The translations under genes were made by a program, and so were the position numbers. DNA of 64,000 nucleotides from Micavibrio sp. (GTDB lineage Bacteria; Pseudomonadota; Alphaproteobacteria; Micavibrionales; UBA9664). Shown one piece after another: positions 27,525-36,336 of the stretch (position 1 is the stretch's first letter; each line of letters opens with the position of its first letter). Location of the stretch: contig PAAR01000016.1 of assembly GCA_002699085.1 (NCBI GenBank), forward strand, positions 62,001 to 126,000, read 5' to 3'. Below the pieces are notes generated by a model. It was not told the DNA's origin and searched no databases. It saw nothing but the letters and a program-made list of their open reading frames with translations.

Positions 27525-27564
27525 CGTTATGCAGTACAGACGGTTCAAGTTTTTTTTGTACCGC
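27519..27564 (+). promoter_or_regulatory. Candidate integrase arm-binding sites
   Basis: GCAGTAC occurs twice (27519-27525 and 27531-27537) with a 12-base period, and TGTACCGC lies at 27557-27564 just before the integrase ribosome-binding site. GCGGTACA, its reverse complement, recurs at 41.3 kb. Short repeats beside the core and the integrase start are what arm-type sites look like. Binding is inferred. Confidence 0.45.
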
Positions 27565-27580
27565 AAAAAAGGAGATAAAT

Positions 27581-28801
27581 ATGCCCAAACTTACTGCTAG
27601 CAAGCCTGAGCGTTTATTCAGTTCAGCAAAACCATCTAAAAAAGACTATAAAGTATATGATCAAAATGGCCTTTACCTGCTCGTCAGATCATCAGGGGTT
27701 ACAGTATGGCAGGTCTCATATACATTCAAAAGTAAACGAAATACATTCACTATTGGTAATTTTGGCCGTGCGGTTGGCTGCTGTAGCCTTGCTCAGGCCA
27801 GAATGAAGGCGCTAGAGGTCAAAGCAATGGCTAAAAGTGGTGTCGATCCAAATCAGGAAAAAAATAGTCTACTTCAAGAAGAAATGGCTTTAACAGAAAA
27901 CTGTTTTGAGACGATTGCTCGTGAATGGCATTCAAAAGGTACTTGGGTAAAAAAGCATGCCGCTAATATCCTTAGAAGTCTTGAGAGCGATGTCTTCCCT
28001 GATTTGGGTGATAAGTTAGTTACTGATATAAAGAAAAAAGATATTATCACTTTGTTGGATAAGGTTGAAGCTAGAGGTGCATTGGATGTAGCTAAACGTA
28101 TATCCCAGCGCATACAATCTATCTTTGACTATGCCGAGTATAAAGGCCTATGTGACTATAATCCTGCTACTAATACAGCTAAGTATATCAAATCGGTTGA
28201 AACGCGTCATAGGTCGTATTTTAAAGAAAATGAGATGGGTGAATATCTTTACAATTTAGATCAATATCAGGGTAGAACCTTTATTCGTTTGGGATTAGAG
28301 TTACTTGCTCATACGTTCTTACGACCAGGTGAATTAAGACAATTGCTCTGGGAATATGTAAATTTTGAAGCGCAGCAAATTGTTGTTCCAGCCATCGCTA
28401 TGAAAATGCGAAATGAGCATGTAGTGCCATTATCGCAGCATTGTATTAATATACTGGAAGAGATACAGCAAAAGATCCGTAAAAGTGATTGGGTTTTTCC
28501 AAGTGTTATTAGCGCCCATAAGCCTATAACAGATGCTACCCTGACGCGCGCATTGAGAATTATGGGGTATTCTGGTGAGGATGTTGTGCCGCATGGGTTT
28601 AGACATACCGCATCTACTATATTAAACACGTATGGTTTTAATAGAGACCATATTGAAAAGCAGCTTGCCCATAAGGACACAAATAAAATTCGTGCTGTAT
28701 ATAATCATTCCGATTACCTATCAGAGCGTGCTAAAATGATGCACTGGTATAGTGATCATTTAACAAAACTAAAACTAAATCATGAGAGGCAAAAGAAATG
28801 A
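27581..28801 (+). CDS. int: Tyrosine recombinase/integrase with N-terminal arm-binding (DUF4102) domain
   Basis: A 406-aa integrase of the P4/prophage type. Residues 1-90 form the DUF4102 arm-binding domain (YKVYDQNGLYLLVRSSG; TIGNFGR), then a core-binding SAM-like domain (SKGTWVKKHAANILRSLE) and the catalytic domain. Visible catalytic residues: Arg in TFLRPGELRQL, His and Arg in PHGFRH, and the nucleophile Tyr probably in RAVYNHSDY. AAAGGAG precedes the ATG. The upstream 60 bases hold core and arm-like sites, so it probably moves the 27.5-32.2 kb element. The product appears full length. Its 3' end overlaps the out-of-frame tail of the truncated AAA_13 gene. Confidence 0.92.
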   Translation: MPKLTASKPERLFSSAKPSKKDYKVYDQNGLYLLVRSSGVTVWQVSYTFKSKRNTFTIGNFGRAVGCCSLAQARMKALEVKAMAKSGVDPNQEKNSLLQEEMALTENCFETIAREWHSKGTWVKKHAANILRSLESDVFPDLGDKLVTDIKKKDIITLLDKVEARGALDVAKRISQRIQSIFDYAEYKGLCDYNPATNTAKYIKSVETRHRSYFKENEMGEYLYNLDQYQGRTFIRLGLELLAHTFLRPGELRQLLWEYVNFEAQQIVVPAIAMKMRNEHVVPLSQHCINILEEIQQKIRKSDWVFPSVISAHKPITDATLTRALRIMGYSGEDVVPHGFRHTASTILNTYGFNRDHIEKQLAHKDTNKIRAVYNHSDYLSERAKMMHWYSDHLTKLKLNHERQKK

Positions 28802-30590
28802 CAGATATCCATCCATACATTTCTCTAAAGAAGCGATGATTATGTGTGAGAATGAAAACTTGATGGGCGTGCTGTAAGTGCATTCTTATAAATGCCCCGG
28901 CTGCGTAAAGTGCATTTGTATCAAGGCTAGAGATAGGATCATCAACAACAATCAGGCTGTCTTTTATTTCAAAGGCTTTTTCTTCCATTTTTGAGATGAA
29001 ATAGCAGAATGCGATTGCTGTTTTTTCACCTTCACTCAAGTTCTTTGCAATCACATTATTGCGCTTGATCGAATATCCTTTTTCATTGGCGGTTAGAGTA
29101 ATATCCTTACGCCCTATGAAGGAAGCCAAGAGTTTATTGATGCGATCCAATGCAAAATAATGAGTGCTCAATGCGCCATCAAGCTTGTTATACCTTGTTT
29201 GCAGACCGTTCTTTGTGTTCTCTTCTTCCTCTTTTTTCTCTTCGAGAGCTTTTAACTCTTCATTTTGTTGCGTGAACATTTCGTATATTTCAGAAGCATA
29301 ATGCTTTTTAACCTTGTCCTTTGCCTCATTGACCTTTTTTTGGAAGTCCGTGCAATGCTGATTGTGTTTGGTTATGTGCTCATTTACTGCGTCCGCTGCG
29401 TCTTTTAACTCACCAAAAAGCGTTTTGCTTTGTGATGCGGCAGCTATATCAATCCCCGAAAAGCTCTGATTTTTCTTTTCCAGCATTGCGGCATGCAAAG
29501 CCATGAAGTTATTGATCAGTGCTGTTTTCTTCTGCGAAAAGACTTGTATCGTGCTTTTATATGCATCCCTGTACTCTGCAAAAAGGTTCAATGCATCTAC
29601 TGGATTTGTTTGTTTAACATCTGTGATGTAAGCCTCTATATCAGCACATGCCTGATCAATATCACTGATAAGATTTTTATATGCGGCATTGAAATACTGA
29701 TTTAGCTCTTCAATCCTTTCAGCACCTATATCAGACTTACAAAAAGCGCATTCTTGGCGCTCTTGATGTAAATCAAGTCCATCACTTACCCACTTCTTCA
29801 ATGCCGCGTTATTATCAAGTTCTTCAATCGCCTTTTTTGTTATTGTCCGGGCAGCGATTTCTTGAATGCGGGTAAGAAGACCATCAATAGCATGGGGCAA
29901 AGAAACGGAAAAAAGTGGCTGGTTTACATGATCATTCACACCTTTTGATGCACGGATCATATTATCTCTATCTATGTCTGATAACGTGAATGATGACCAA
30001 GCCGTCTGAAAATCTAAACTTTGTAATAGCTTGCTTATGCTTGCGCGGTTGAAACCTTTATCAGCAAGATTGTCACTGATGATTTTTGCTTGTGCGGAAA
30101 GTTGGGTATTTAATCTATCTTGTTTGTTTTTGTGGTCATTGTTTATTTTATCAAGGGCTTCTTCGCTTTCTTTTAGTTTTTCGGATACAGCTTCAAACTC
30201 TTTCAATGCATCGCCTTGCTCTTCACCAAGGTAATACACAGGCTTCGCCGTACCATCATCAACATTTAGGTTGTCTCTGACAAAATCACAGTTAAATACC
30301 CGTACTTTGTCTTCAAATCCTGTTAAGTTTTTATGATCTATGACTGCGTTATCGGACATTTTTAGTTTGAACGCAAAGTCCGTGGGTAGCTCTCCATCGT
30401 CATTATAAAATGCCGGATCAATATGACCTTTTTCAATAGACCGCAACAATCTGGAAATCGTGGTTTTACCTGAACCATTCCATCCATACATCAAGTTATA
30501 GCGGCCAAACTCCACTTGCCCCTTTGGAGCATCCTTGAAAACACCGCACGCTTTCAGTTCATCAATGTGTCGTATGAACGCTTCTGACAT
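28731..30590 (-). CDS. AAA_13 family (PrrC/RloC-like) ATPase, 3'-truncated
   Basis: A 619-aa ORF with an ABC-type ATPase of the AAA_13 family. Walker A GWNGSGKT is at residues 36-43, a zinc-hook-like CAFCKS lies near 282, then coiled coil, signature NLSEGEKTAIAF, Walker B LIVVDDPISSLD (near 550) and H-loop ILTHNHRFF. After REMYGW the reading frame runs into the antisense of the integrase 3' end, giving about 20 unrelated residues (ISVISFASHD...). Family members normally continue for 100 or more residues, and in PrrC/RloC relatives the C-terminal part carries the RNA-cutting activity. The ATPase core is intact but the end is missing, so it is probably an inactive remnant. Confidence 0.75.
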   Translation of the reverse strand: MSEAFIRHIDELKACGVFKDAPKGQVEFGRYNLMYGWNGSGKTTISRLLRSIEKGHIDPAFYNDDGELPTDFAFKLKMSDNAVIDHKNLTGFEDKVRVFNCDFVRDNLNVDDGTAKPVYYLGEEQGDALKEFEAVSEKLKESEEALDKINNDHKNKQDRLNTQLSAQAKIISDNLADKGFNRASISKLLQSLDFQTAWSSFTLSDIDRDNMIRASKGVNDHVNQPLFSVSLPHAIDGLLTRIQEIAARTITKKAIEELDNNAALKKWVSDGLDLHQERQECAFCKSDIGAERIEELNQYFNAAYKNLISDIDQACADIEAYITDVKQTNPVDALNLFAEYRDAYKSTIQVFSQKKTALINNFMALHAAMLEKKNQSFSGIDIAAASQSKTLFGELKDAADAVNEHITKHNQHCTDFQKKVNEAKDKVKKHYASEIYEMFTQQNEELKALEEKKEEEENTKNGLQTRYNKLDGALSTHYFALDRINKLLASFIGRKDITLTANEKGYSIKRNNVIAKNLSEGEKTAIAFCYFISKMEEKAFEIKDSLIVVDDPISSLDTNALYAAGAFIRMHLQHAHQVFILTHNHRFFREMYGWISVISFASHDLVLVLLNDHYTSASF

Positions 30591-30713
30591 TTCGTCTTTC
30601 TTTCAGCTTACTTATACTGATATATTCCATTAAACTATTATTATATTCTACTTCTTTCTTATTATAGTATATTAAGTAATATAAAGACTCAATGAACAGA
30701 TAAAGCTTATAAA

Positions 30714-31619
30714 ATGGCAGCATTACCTTACACAATACGTATTTTTGTTCCTGATGGAGACCCTAAGGGCTTGCGCATTATCGACAAAATGAACTGGACA
30801 GGCACTGGTTTAGTTTTTCCGAGAGATAGCCTTGCCCAAGCACTTGTTAGGTCAGAGTTCTCAAAAGCCGGTATTTATATACTTGCAGGTCTATCGGAAG
30901 ATGAAGATGATCCACGAACAGTTATTTATATAGGCCAAACAGACGATTTAAAGGCTCGGTTAGTAATGCACGGTAAGGAAAAAGATTTTTGGAGTTGGGC
31001 CTGTGTTTTTATATCAACAAATGATGACCTTAACAGGGCTCATATAACATGGATAGAACATGAATTAGTGCGCCTTGCTAACAAATACGAACAAGCCATT
31101 GTCTGTAATTGTAATAATCCCTCTGAGCCAACACTTACTGAGGCAGAAAAGGCAGACACACGATCGTTTTTGTACGAAATGTTACAAATCATGCCTTTGG
31201 TGGGTTTGAATGCTTTTGAGGAACCAAAGGTTTATAATACAAAGTCGAGTATTTCAGATACAGTACAGAAATCTGTAATTGACACAATTATCGTTCCTGC
31301 AAAAGAAGATGGCTTTAATCGAGTTTTTTTAGGCAAGAAAGAGTGGTACGCAGTAAGAATCGGTGGCGGGGTATTAAATAGTATAAAATACATTGCTGCT
31401 TATCAGACAAAGCCAATTTCGGCTATCACACATTTTGCGCCAGTGGAAAAGATCATTTCTTATGGTGATACAGGTAAATATAAACTAATTTTCTCTGAAT
31501 CTGCAACAAAGATCAAACCTATATCTTATGGTGACTTACCATCGGGGGCAATGCAAGGCACAAGGTATACTAGCTTTGAAACACTAAAATCTGCAATAAA
31601 GATCAGTGAGCTATTTTAA
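30714..31619 (+). CDS. GIY-YIG nuclease domain protein with DUF4357-like C-terminus
   Basis: A 301-aa protein transcribed divergently from the AAA_13 gene. The GIY-YIG core is complete: GIY at residues 53-55, YIG at 72-74, Arg82 in DDLKARL, and a Glu in WIEHELVRL. The C-terminal 100 residues (about 200-300) look like DUF4357 and end in SAIKISELF. GIY-YIG/DUF4357 proteins are frequent in genomic islands and are suspected of DNA defence or processing. This nuclease belongs to a different subfamily from the T5orf172 protein at 15.7-16.9 kb. It lies inside the candidate 4.7 kb integrase element. Confidence 0.8.
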   Translation: MAALPYTIRIFVPDGDPKGLRIIDKMNWTGTGLVFPRDSLAQALVRSEFSKAGIYILAGLSEDEDDPRTVIYIGQTDDLKARLVMHGKEKDFWSWACVFISTNDDLNRAHITWIEHELVRLANKYEQAIVCNCNNPSEPTLTEAEKADTRSFLYEMLQIMPLVGLNAFEEPKVYNTKSSISDTVQKSVIDTIIVPAKEDGFNRVFLGKKEWYAVRIGGGVLNSIKYIAAYQTKPISAITHFAPVEKIISYGDTGKYKLIFSESATKIKPISYGDLPSGAMQGTRYTSFETLKSAIKISELF

Positions 31620-31647
31620 TTATTAAAGTATACAATATGAGGTGATT

Positions 31648-32193
31648 ATGTGGGATTACTTATTAGATTTCTGGGCTGTAATTCAGGAGCAACCTACAGC
31701 ATCTATAGCTTTAATAACAGCTATGGCTGTTATTGTTCAAGCAGGCATGGCCTGGCTACAAAATATACAAAGTGTAAGGTCTTATCTCCATATAGATTTT
31801 CTTAAAAGTGTTGATGGTACAACATTACATGTTGTGCTAAAAAACTCAGGTCTTGGACCTGCAATTATTTTAGATTATTATATAGTGCACTCAGATAAAG
31901 AATATAGAGACCAACAGATTTTTGATCTTTTTAAAAGCACTTTTCCTAGTTGGAGCGCCAGAGTTTCTCGTCCAAACGATGCTCTTTCAGCAGGCGATAT
32001 TACAGAAGTTTTATCTGTCCCTGTGACAGAAGAAACGCAAGATGCTTTGCAAAGGGCTTTGGCTGAGCAGTTTGAGCTAATTGTAAAATATAAATCATTT
32101 ATACATTTCTCAATGTTCTCAAAAAAATATTCGAGTAGAATTCATGATTGGAAATCTTCTATATCAAGAACGCTTAATAGACCCCATAAATAA
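31648..32193 (+). CDS. Single-pass membrane protein of unknown function at element end
   Basis: A 181-aa protein from the ATG at 31648 (GAGGTG 4 bases upstream; the track uses the GTG at 31642). One N-terminal membrane helix (TASIALITAMAVIVQAGMAWL) is followed by a soluble domain with beta-strand-like segments (TTLHVVLKNSGLGPAIILDYYIVH). No family recognised. It follows the GIY-YIG gene by 28 bases, so both are probably co-transcribed, and its stop is 26 bases before the right junction core of the integrase element. Confidence 0.65.
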   Translation: MWDYLLDFWAVIQEQPTASIALITAMAVIVQAGMAWLQNIQSVRSYLHIDFLKSVDGTTLHVVLKNSGLGPAIILDYYIVHSDKEYRDQQIFDLFKSTFPSWSARVSRPNDALSAGDITEVLSVPVTEETQDALQRALAEQFELIVKYKSFIHFSMFSKKYSSRIHDWKSSISRTLNRPHK

Positions 32194-32219
32194 TAGCTAC
32201 GATATTTTTACAGTACATA

Positions 32220-32303
32220 TTGCAGCATAAACTTTTTGTGCGGATCGTCTTTTCTCTATAAATCAAACGTTTAAAACGCAGTTTTGTTTTCTGGTTTAGT
32301 AAT
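32220..32303 (+). repeat. Right half of interrupted att-like repeat (attR candidate)
   Basis: From the core TTGCAGCA onward these bases align without gaps to 41500-41583 with 8 mismatches in 84 (about 90%); similarity stops upstream of the core. Together with 27475-27524 it reconstitutes the uninterrupted 41458-41583 sequence, both halves having the same divergence. This supports a 4.7 kb insertion between 27524 and 32220. Confidence 0.7.
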
Positions 32304-32390
32304 ATGGAATGTTAGTACTTAATATTACCTCACTTCATACGTAGGTAAAAAATAATTAACCTTTTGTGCAAAAGAGTATATATTAGTTAT

Positions 32391-32780
32391 ATGAAGCATT
32401 TTATTTTCAGTATGCTGTTCCTAGCAATGCTCACACCTGCTTTGGTGTGTTTTATGCCGTTTTGCCCTATGGAGGCTCAGGCTTCAAGCGTTAGTCAAGT
32501 AGAGCCATGCCACGCTGAAAAGACCGAAAAGACAGGTAACGATGCGTTAATGATGGTCTATGATTGCTTGAACGTAGACTTGTTTTATCAGGCAGGTGAT
32601 CAATTAACGCAGCCAGATCAACATCATATTGATATAGCGTATACGCCGTATGATATAAATGCATATTCTCCATCTCATCTTATTGACGTACAGACCATTC
32701 GAGGGCCGCCCTCCGATAGTTATCAATATGCGTCCTTACAGCCATCCATCATCCTTACTACGCAAAGATTCCGTATATAG
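32391..32780 (+). CDS. Secreted Cys/His-containing protein at head of copper operon
   Basis: A 129-aa protein from the ATG at 32391 (the track's TTG at 32364 adds nine residues before a good signal peptide). The signal peptide MKHFIFSMLFLAMLTPALVC is followed by a short mature region with Cys, His and Met (CFMPFCPMEAQAS; VEPCH). It lies 52 bases before copA on the same strand and is likely the first gene of the copper operon. It may be a periplasmic metal-binding protein. There is no strong ribosome-binding site. No family recognised; function from context. Confidence 0.6.
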   Translation: MKHFIFSMLFLAMLTPALVCFMPFCPMEAQASSVSQVEPCHAEKTEKTGNDALMMVYDCLNVDLFYQAGDQLTQPDQHHIDIAYTPYDINAYSPSHLIDVQTIRGPPSDSYQYASLQPSIILTTQRFRI

Positions 32781-32810
32781 AAGTTGTACATTTCTATCGT
32801 TGTACAACTT
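32781..32810 (+). promoter_or_regulatory. 10-bp inverted repeat upstream of copA
   Basis: AAGTTGTACA, 10-base loop, TGTACAACTT, a perfect inverted repeat beginning right after the stop of the secreted protein gene and ending 22 bases before copA. No T-run follows, so it is not a standard terminator. It could be an operator for a metal-responsive regulator or an mRNA hairpin that sets the copA level. Role unproven. Confidence 0.4.
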
Positions 32811-32832
32811 AACTATATAAGGACTTTATTTT

Positions 32833-34623
32833 ATGAAATATATGCTATTTGGGCTTTTGCTCATGTTTATGCCTTTCCAGGTATTTGCGGGAGAATATAA
32901 CCTCACTATTGCCAAAGAACCTGTAAAAATTACGGGCAAAACAGTCAACAAAATAACTGTAAATGGTACTATCCCAGGACCAACGCTTCGTTTTAAAGAA
33001 GGTGAGGACGTTATTATTAATGTCACGAATACAATGAAAGAAGACACATCTGTGCATTGGCACGGTCTTCTTCTTCCAGGTGAGATGGACGGTGTTCCAG
33101 GATTTAACGGCTTTCCAGGTATTAAACCAGGCGAGACTTTTACCTATGAGTTCACTACCAGACAAAGCGGTACATATTGGTATCACGCACATTCTATGGG
33201 GCAAGAACAAGACGGTCATTATGGCTCAATTGTTATTACGCCAAAAAGCAAAGATCCTGTAAAAGCGGATAGAGATTATGTCGTTGTGCTATCAGATTTT
33301 CATGAAGAAGAATCCAGTAAAATCATGGCTAACTTAAAAATGTCGTCTGAATATTATCAATATGCAAGACGCACCATTGGCGATTTCTTTAGTGATGTAA
33401 AAGAACGAGGTTTTGGTAAGGCGTGGGATAATGCGAAGATGTGGGGTGGTATGCGTATGCTACCTACGGATATAGCGGATGTCACTGGCTATACCTTTCT
33501 TATCAATGGAAAACCACCAGAGCAAAATTGGACAGGTCTATTCAAACCTGGTGAGCGTGTGCGCTTGAGATTTATCAATGCGTCGGCCATGACATTTTTT
33601 GACGTTAGAATACCAGGCCTTAAAATGGAGATTGTTGCCTCAGACGGACAAAATGTTGAGCCCGTCTCGGTTGATGAATTTCGCTTTGGTGTTGCTGAAA
33701 CATATGATGTCGTCGTTAGCCCTACAGAGGATAAAGCATATACAATAGCAGCAGAGTCTATTGATCGCACAGGTTTTGCGATAGGGACATTAGCGCCACG
33801 TGAAGGGATGCAAGCCTCTATACCAGAGCCCAGAGAGCGTACTTTATTAACGATGGCTGATATGGGCATGGCACATAATATGGGTGCTATGGATCACTCA
33901 AAAATGAATGATATGTCAGGGATGGATCATACGGCTATGGGCCACTCTATGCAGAGGATGGATATGGGCGCTATGAACGCTGTTAAAAGTGGTTGGGCTA
34001 AGGCAGGTACACCTAAAGGTGATAAGGCGCTGTCTTATAGAGATTTGCGTTATAGAGGTATCCAAAGTGATACACGTGCCCCAGAACGTGAGATATTGGT
34101 TCGTTTGGGCGGTAATATGGAGAGGTATATTTGGACAATCAATGGCAAGAAATATGCTGATGCAGGACCTATGAAGCTCAAGTATGGTGAGCGTGTTAGG
34201 TTAAAATTTGTCAATGACACTATGATGGCGCATCCTATGCACTTACACGGTATGTTTGTTCAATTAGAAAATGGTCAACCAGCCGAGAAATTACCGAATA
34301 AACATACGGTGATTATACCGCCAGGAGATTCTTATTCTGTTTTGTTAACGGCGGATGAGGCTGGAGAATGGGCTTTCCATTGTCACCTGCTTTACCACAT
34401 GATGGCGGGTATGATGAACAAAGTCATTGTCGCTCAGCTAGATCCTTCGGAGATGCCAGCAGGGAAGAAGCTAACGCCATTAACTAAACATGAAACACCA
34501 CCTATGAAGTCAATGGAGCATATGGGACATGATATGTCAGGTATGGAAGGTATGGGCGATATGGAAGGTATGGACCATGAAATGAACAACTCAACGCAAG
34601 GAGACAACCATCATGCACATTAA
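32833..34623 (+). CDS. copA: Copper-resistance multicopper oxidase CopA (PcoA-like)
   Basis: A 596-aa periplasmic multicopper oxidase that oxidises or sequesters Cu(I). Copper-binding motifs: HWHG and YWYHAHS in the N-terminal domain, and near the C-terminus HPMHLHG and HCHLLYHMMAGM (type 1 and trinuclear sites). A Met/His-rich insert (residues about 345-380, MDHSKMNDMSGMDH) and a Met/His-rich C-terminus are typical of CopA/PcoA. The signal peptide MKYMLFGLLLMFMPFQVFA is Sec-like and lacks the twin-arginine motif that CopA proteins usually have. The stop overlaps copB by 11 bases. Confidence 0.93.
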   Translation: MKYMLFGLLLMFMPFQVFAGEYNLTIAKEPVKITGKTVNKITVNGTIPGPTLRFKEGEDVIINVTNTMKEDTSVHWHGLLLPGEMDGVPGFNGFPGIKPGETFTYEFTTRQSGTYWYHAHSMGQEQDGHYGSIVITPKSKDPVKADRDYVVVLSDFHEEESSKIMANLKMSSEYYQYARRTIGDFFSDVKERGFGKAWDNAKMWGGMRMLPTDIADVTGYTFLINGKPPEQNWTGLFKPGERVRLRFINASAMTFFDVRIPGLKMEIVASDGQNVEPVSVDEFRFGVAETYDVVVSPTEDKAYTIAAESIDRTGFAIGTLAPREGMQASIPEPRERTLLTMADMGMAHNMGAMDHSKMNDMSGMDHTAMGHSMQRMDMGAMNAVKSGWAKAGTPKGDKALSYRDLRYRGIQSDTRAPEREILVRLGGNMERYIWTINGKKYADAGPMKLKYGERVRLKFVNDTMMAHPMHLHGMFVQLENGQPAEKLPNKHTVIIPPGDSYSVLLTADEAGEWAFHCHLLYHMMAGMMNKVIVAQLDPSEMPAGKKLTPLTKHETPPMKSMEHMGHDMSGMEGMGDMEGMDHEMNNSTQGDNHHAH

Positions 34624-35329
34624 ATCATATGCACTAACAATGCTTTTACTACTAGGGTTAGCTCATCCGTCATTTGCTGCCGACCCTAATGAGCATAAGC
34701 ATGGTGATGAAATATATCATAGCTTTAGATTAGAAACTGATTATGGGGCTGGTAAAACTGGCCCTGTGGCTAGTTGGGATTTAGACGGCTGGATTGGCAC
34801 AGATGAAAATAAGCTTTGGCTTAAATCTGAGGGTGAAAATACAGATGGCCAAACTGAACAAGCAGAGTTTTGGGCATTATATAGTCGTAATGTTGCAATG
34901 TTCTGGGACGTCCAGGCAGGTGTTCGCTACGATACTCAACCTGAATCTACAGGTTATGCTGTTTTAGGTGTTGAGGGTTTAGCCCCTTACTTCTTCGAAA
35001 CAGAAGCGCATCTATTCATTAGTGATGAGGGGGATGTGAGTGCAAGGCTGCGTGAAGAGAATGATTTTCTTGTAACGCAAAAGCTTATTTTACAGCCCTA
35101 TGCTGAGATTAATCTTTTTGCCCAAGATGTGCCTAAACAAGATGTTGGCGCAGGTATATCAACTGGCGAGATTGGATTGCAGACACGCTACGAAATGGCC
35201 AGAAAATTTGCACCGTATATTGATGTAAAATATGAGCAAAAATTTGGTGAGACATCTTCTATTGCAAAGAGGGCTGGCGAAGATAATAACAATTTTATTG
35301 CCGCAATAGGTTTGCGGTTAATGTTTTAA
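34613..35329 (+). CDS. copB: Copper-resistance outer membrane protein CopB
   Basis: A 238-aa outer-membrane beta-barrel protein of the CopB/PcoB family. It has a signal peptide (MHIKSYALTMLLLLGLAHPSFA), a short His-containing start to the mature protein (NEHKHGDEIYHSFRLE) and the conserved AVLGVEGLAPYFFETEA and LILQPYAEINLFAQDV segments. It ends with the aromatic residue typical of barrels (LRLMF). The long Met-rich N-terminal region of many CopB proteins is missing. It overlaps copA by 11 bases, so the two are co-translated. CopA and CopB together give periplasmic and outer-membrane copper resistance. Confidence 0.9.
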   Translation: MHIKSYALTMLLLLGLAHPSFAADPNEHKHGDEIYHSFRLETDYGAGKTGPVASWDLDGWIGTDENKLWLKSEGENTDGQTEQAEFWALYSRNVAMFWDVQAGVRYDTQPESTGYAVLGVEGLAPYFFETEAHLFISDEGDVSARLREENDFLVTQKLILQPYAEINLFAQDVPKQDVGAGISTGEIGLQTRYEMARKFAPYIDVKYEQKFGETSSIAKRAGEDNNNFIAAIGLRLMF

Positions 35330-35339
35330 GGAAAAAAAG

Positions 35340-35882
35340 ATGGAAATAATACCAAATTGGCACCCAATTCTAGTGCATTTCACAGTCGCTTTATTAAGTA
35401 TATCAGCCTTATTATATTTAGCGGCCTATGTATTTAAGAAAGAGAAACTACTAATTGCTGCACGGTTGAATCTTTGGATTGGTGCAGCAATTACACTGGG
35501 CACATTAGCAGCAGGTCTTTATGCTTATTATACAGTGGCCCATGATGCGCTTTCACACTCTGCTATGACAGATCATAGAAATTGGGCTTTTGTAACAACG
35601 GGGTTTATAGTGATTATTGCTTTATGGTCCATATGGAAACACCGTGATGCTAAAACTATTGGCCTTCCTTTTGTCCTTATTTTTCTTACGGCAACGGCAA
35701 TTTTAGGGGTTACTGCTTATAAGGGAGCCGAGGTTGTTTATCGTCATGGAACGGGTGTCATGCGTATGCCAGAAGTCCATGGTGATGGAGGACATAGCAG
35801 TCACTCTCATGGTGAGAACAGCCATGAAACAAAAGAGATGCCTAGCGATATGCATGAAGAGCATGGGAGTCATGCTCATTAA
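35340..35882 (+). CDS. DUF2231 membrane protein with His-rich tail
   Basis: A 180-aa inner-membrane protein with four membrane helices and the DUF2231 opening (NWHPILVHFTVALLSISALLYL). The last 40 residues are extremely His-rich (HGDGGHSSHSHGENSHE), which suggests metal binding. It starts 10 bases after copB and so belongs to the copper operon. DUF2231 proteins often occur next to redox or metal-handling genes; the role here is inferred from the operon. Confidence 0.8.
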   Translation: MEIIPNWHPILVHFTVALLSISALLYLAAYVFKKEKLLIAARLNLWIGAAITLGTLAAGLYAYYTVAHDALSHSAMTDHRNWAFVTTGFIVIIALWSIWKHRDAKTIGLPFVLIFLTATAILGVTAYKGAEVVYRHGTGVMRMPEVHGDGGHSSHSHGENSHETKEMPSDMHEEHGSHAH

Positions 35883-35910
35883 TTTAACTTAACAAAAAAG
35901 GACAAAAAAA

Positions 35911-36333
35911 ATGAAGAAACTTATTATCACATTATTTTTAATATTTATGTCGTTGCCAGCAATGGCACAGGATGCACATGAGCATGTTCACGCACATGAA
36001 TCTGGGCAAGTGCAATTAAAACAGATTGAAGGGCAATATGTTTGTATGGTTAATAATAAGAGCTATGACAGTCCGCAGATTGCTGTGGATGTTGAGGGTA
36101 AAACTTATTACGGCTGTTGCTCAATGTGTGAAGCACGGTTGAAAAAAGACCCTGCTATCCGTGTTGCTGTAGATCCTGTTAGTGGAAAAACAGTCGATAA
36201 AACAGAAGCTGTTATCGGTTCTGATGCAGAAAATAGCGTCTATTATTTTGAAAGTGTCGAGAACCTGAAAGCATTTAAGAGGAACGATCATATGTCTGAT
36301 CCGTTGGAACACATGGAGCATATGCAGCATTAA
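35911..36333 (+). CDS. Secreted TRASH/YHS-like metal-binding protein
   Basis: A 140-aa protein with a signal peptide (MKKLIITLFLIFMSLPAMAQ), a His-rich mature N-terminus (DAHEHVHAHES) and a TRASH-like cluster YYGCCSMCEARLKKDP with a VDPVSGK motif, as found in metal-binding YHS/TRASH proteins. The C-terminus is again Met/His-rich (MSDPLEHMEHMQH). It is probably a periplasmic copper chaperone or sensor. Three bases separate its stop from the APC gene. Confidence 0.75.
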   Translation: MKKLIITLFLIFMSLPAMAQDAHEHVHAHESGQVQLKQIEGQYVCMVNNKSYDSPQIAVDVEGKTYYGCCSMCEARLKKDPAIRVAVDPVSGKTVDKTEAVIGSDAENSVYYFESVENLKAFKRNDHMSDPLEHMEHMQH

Positions 36334-36336
36334 ATT

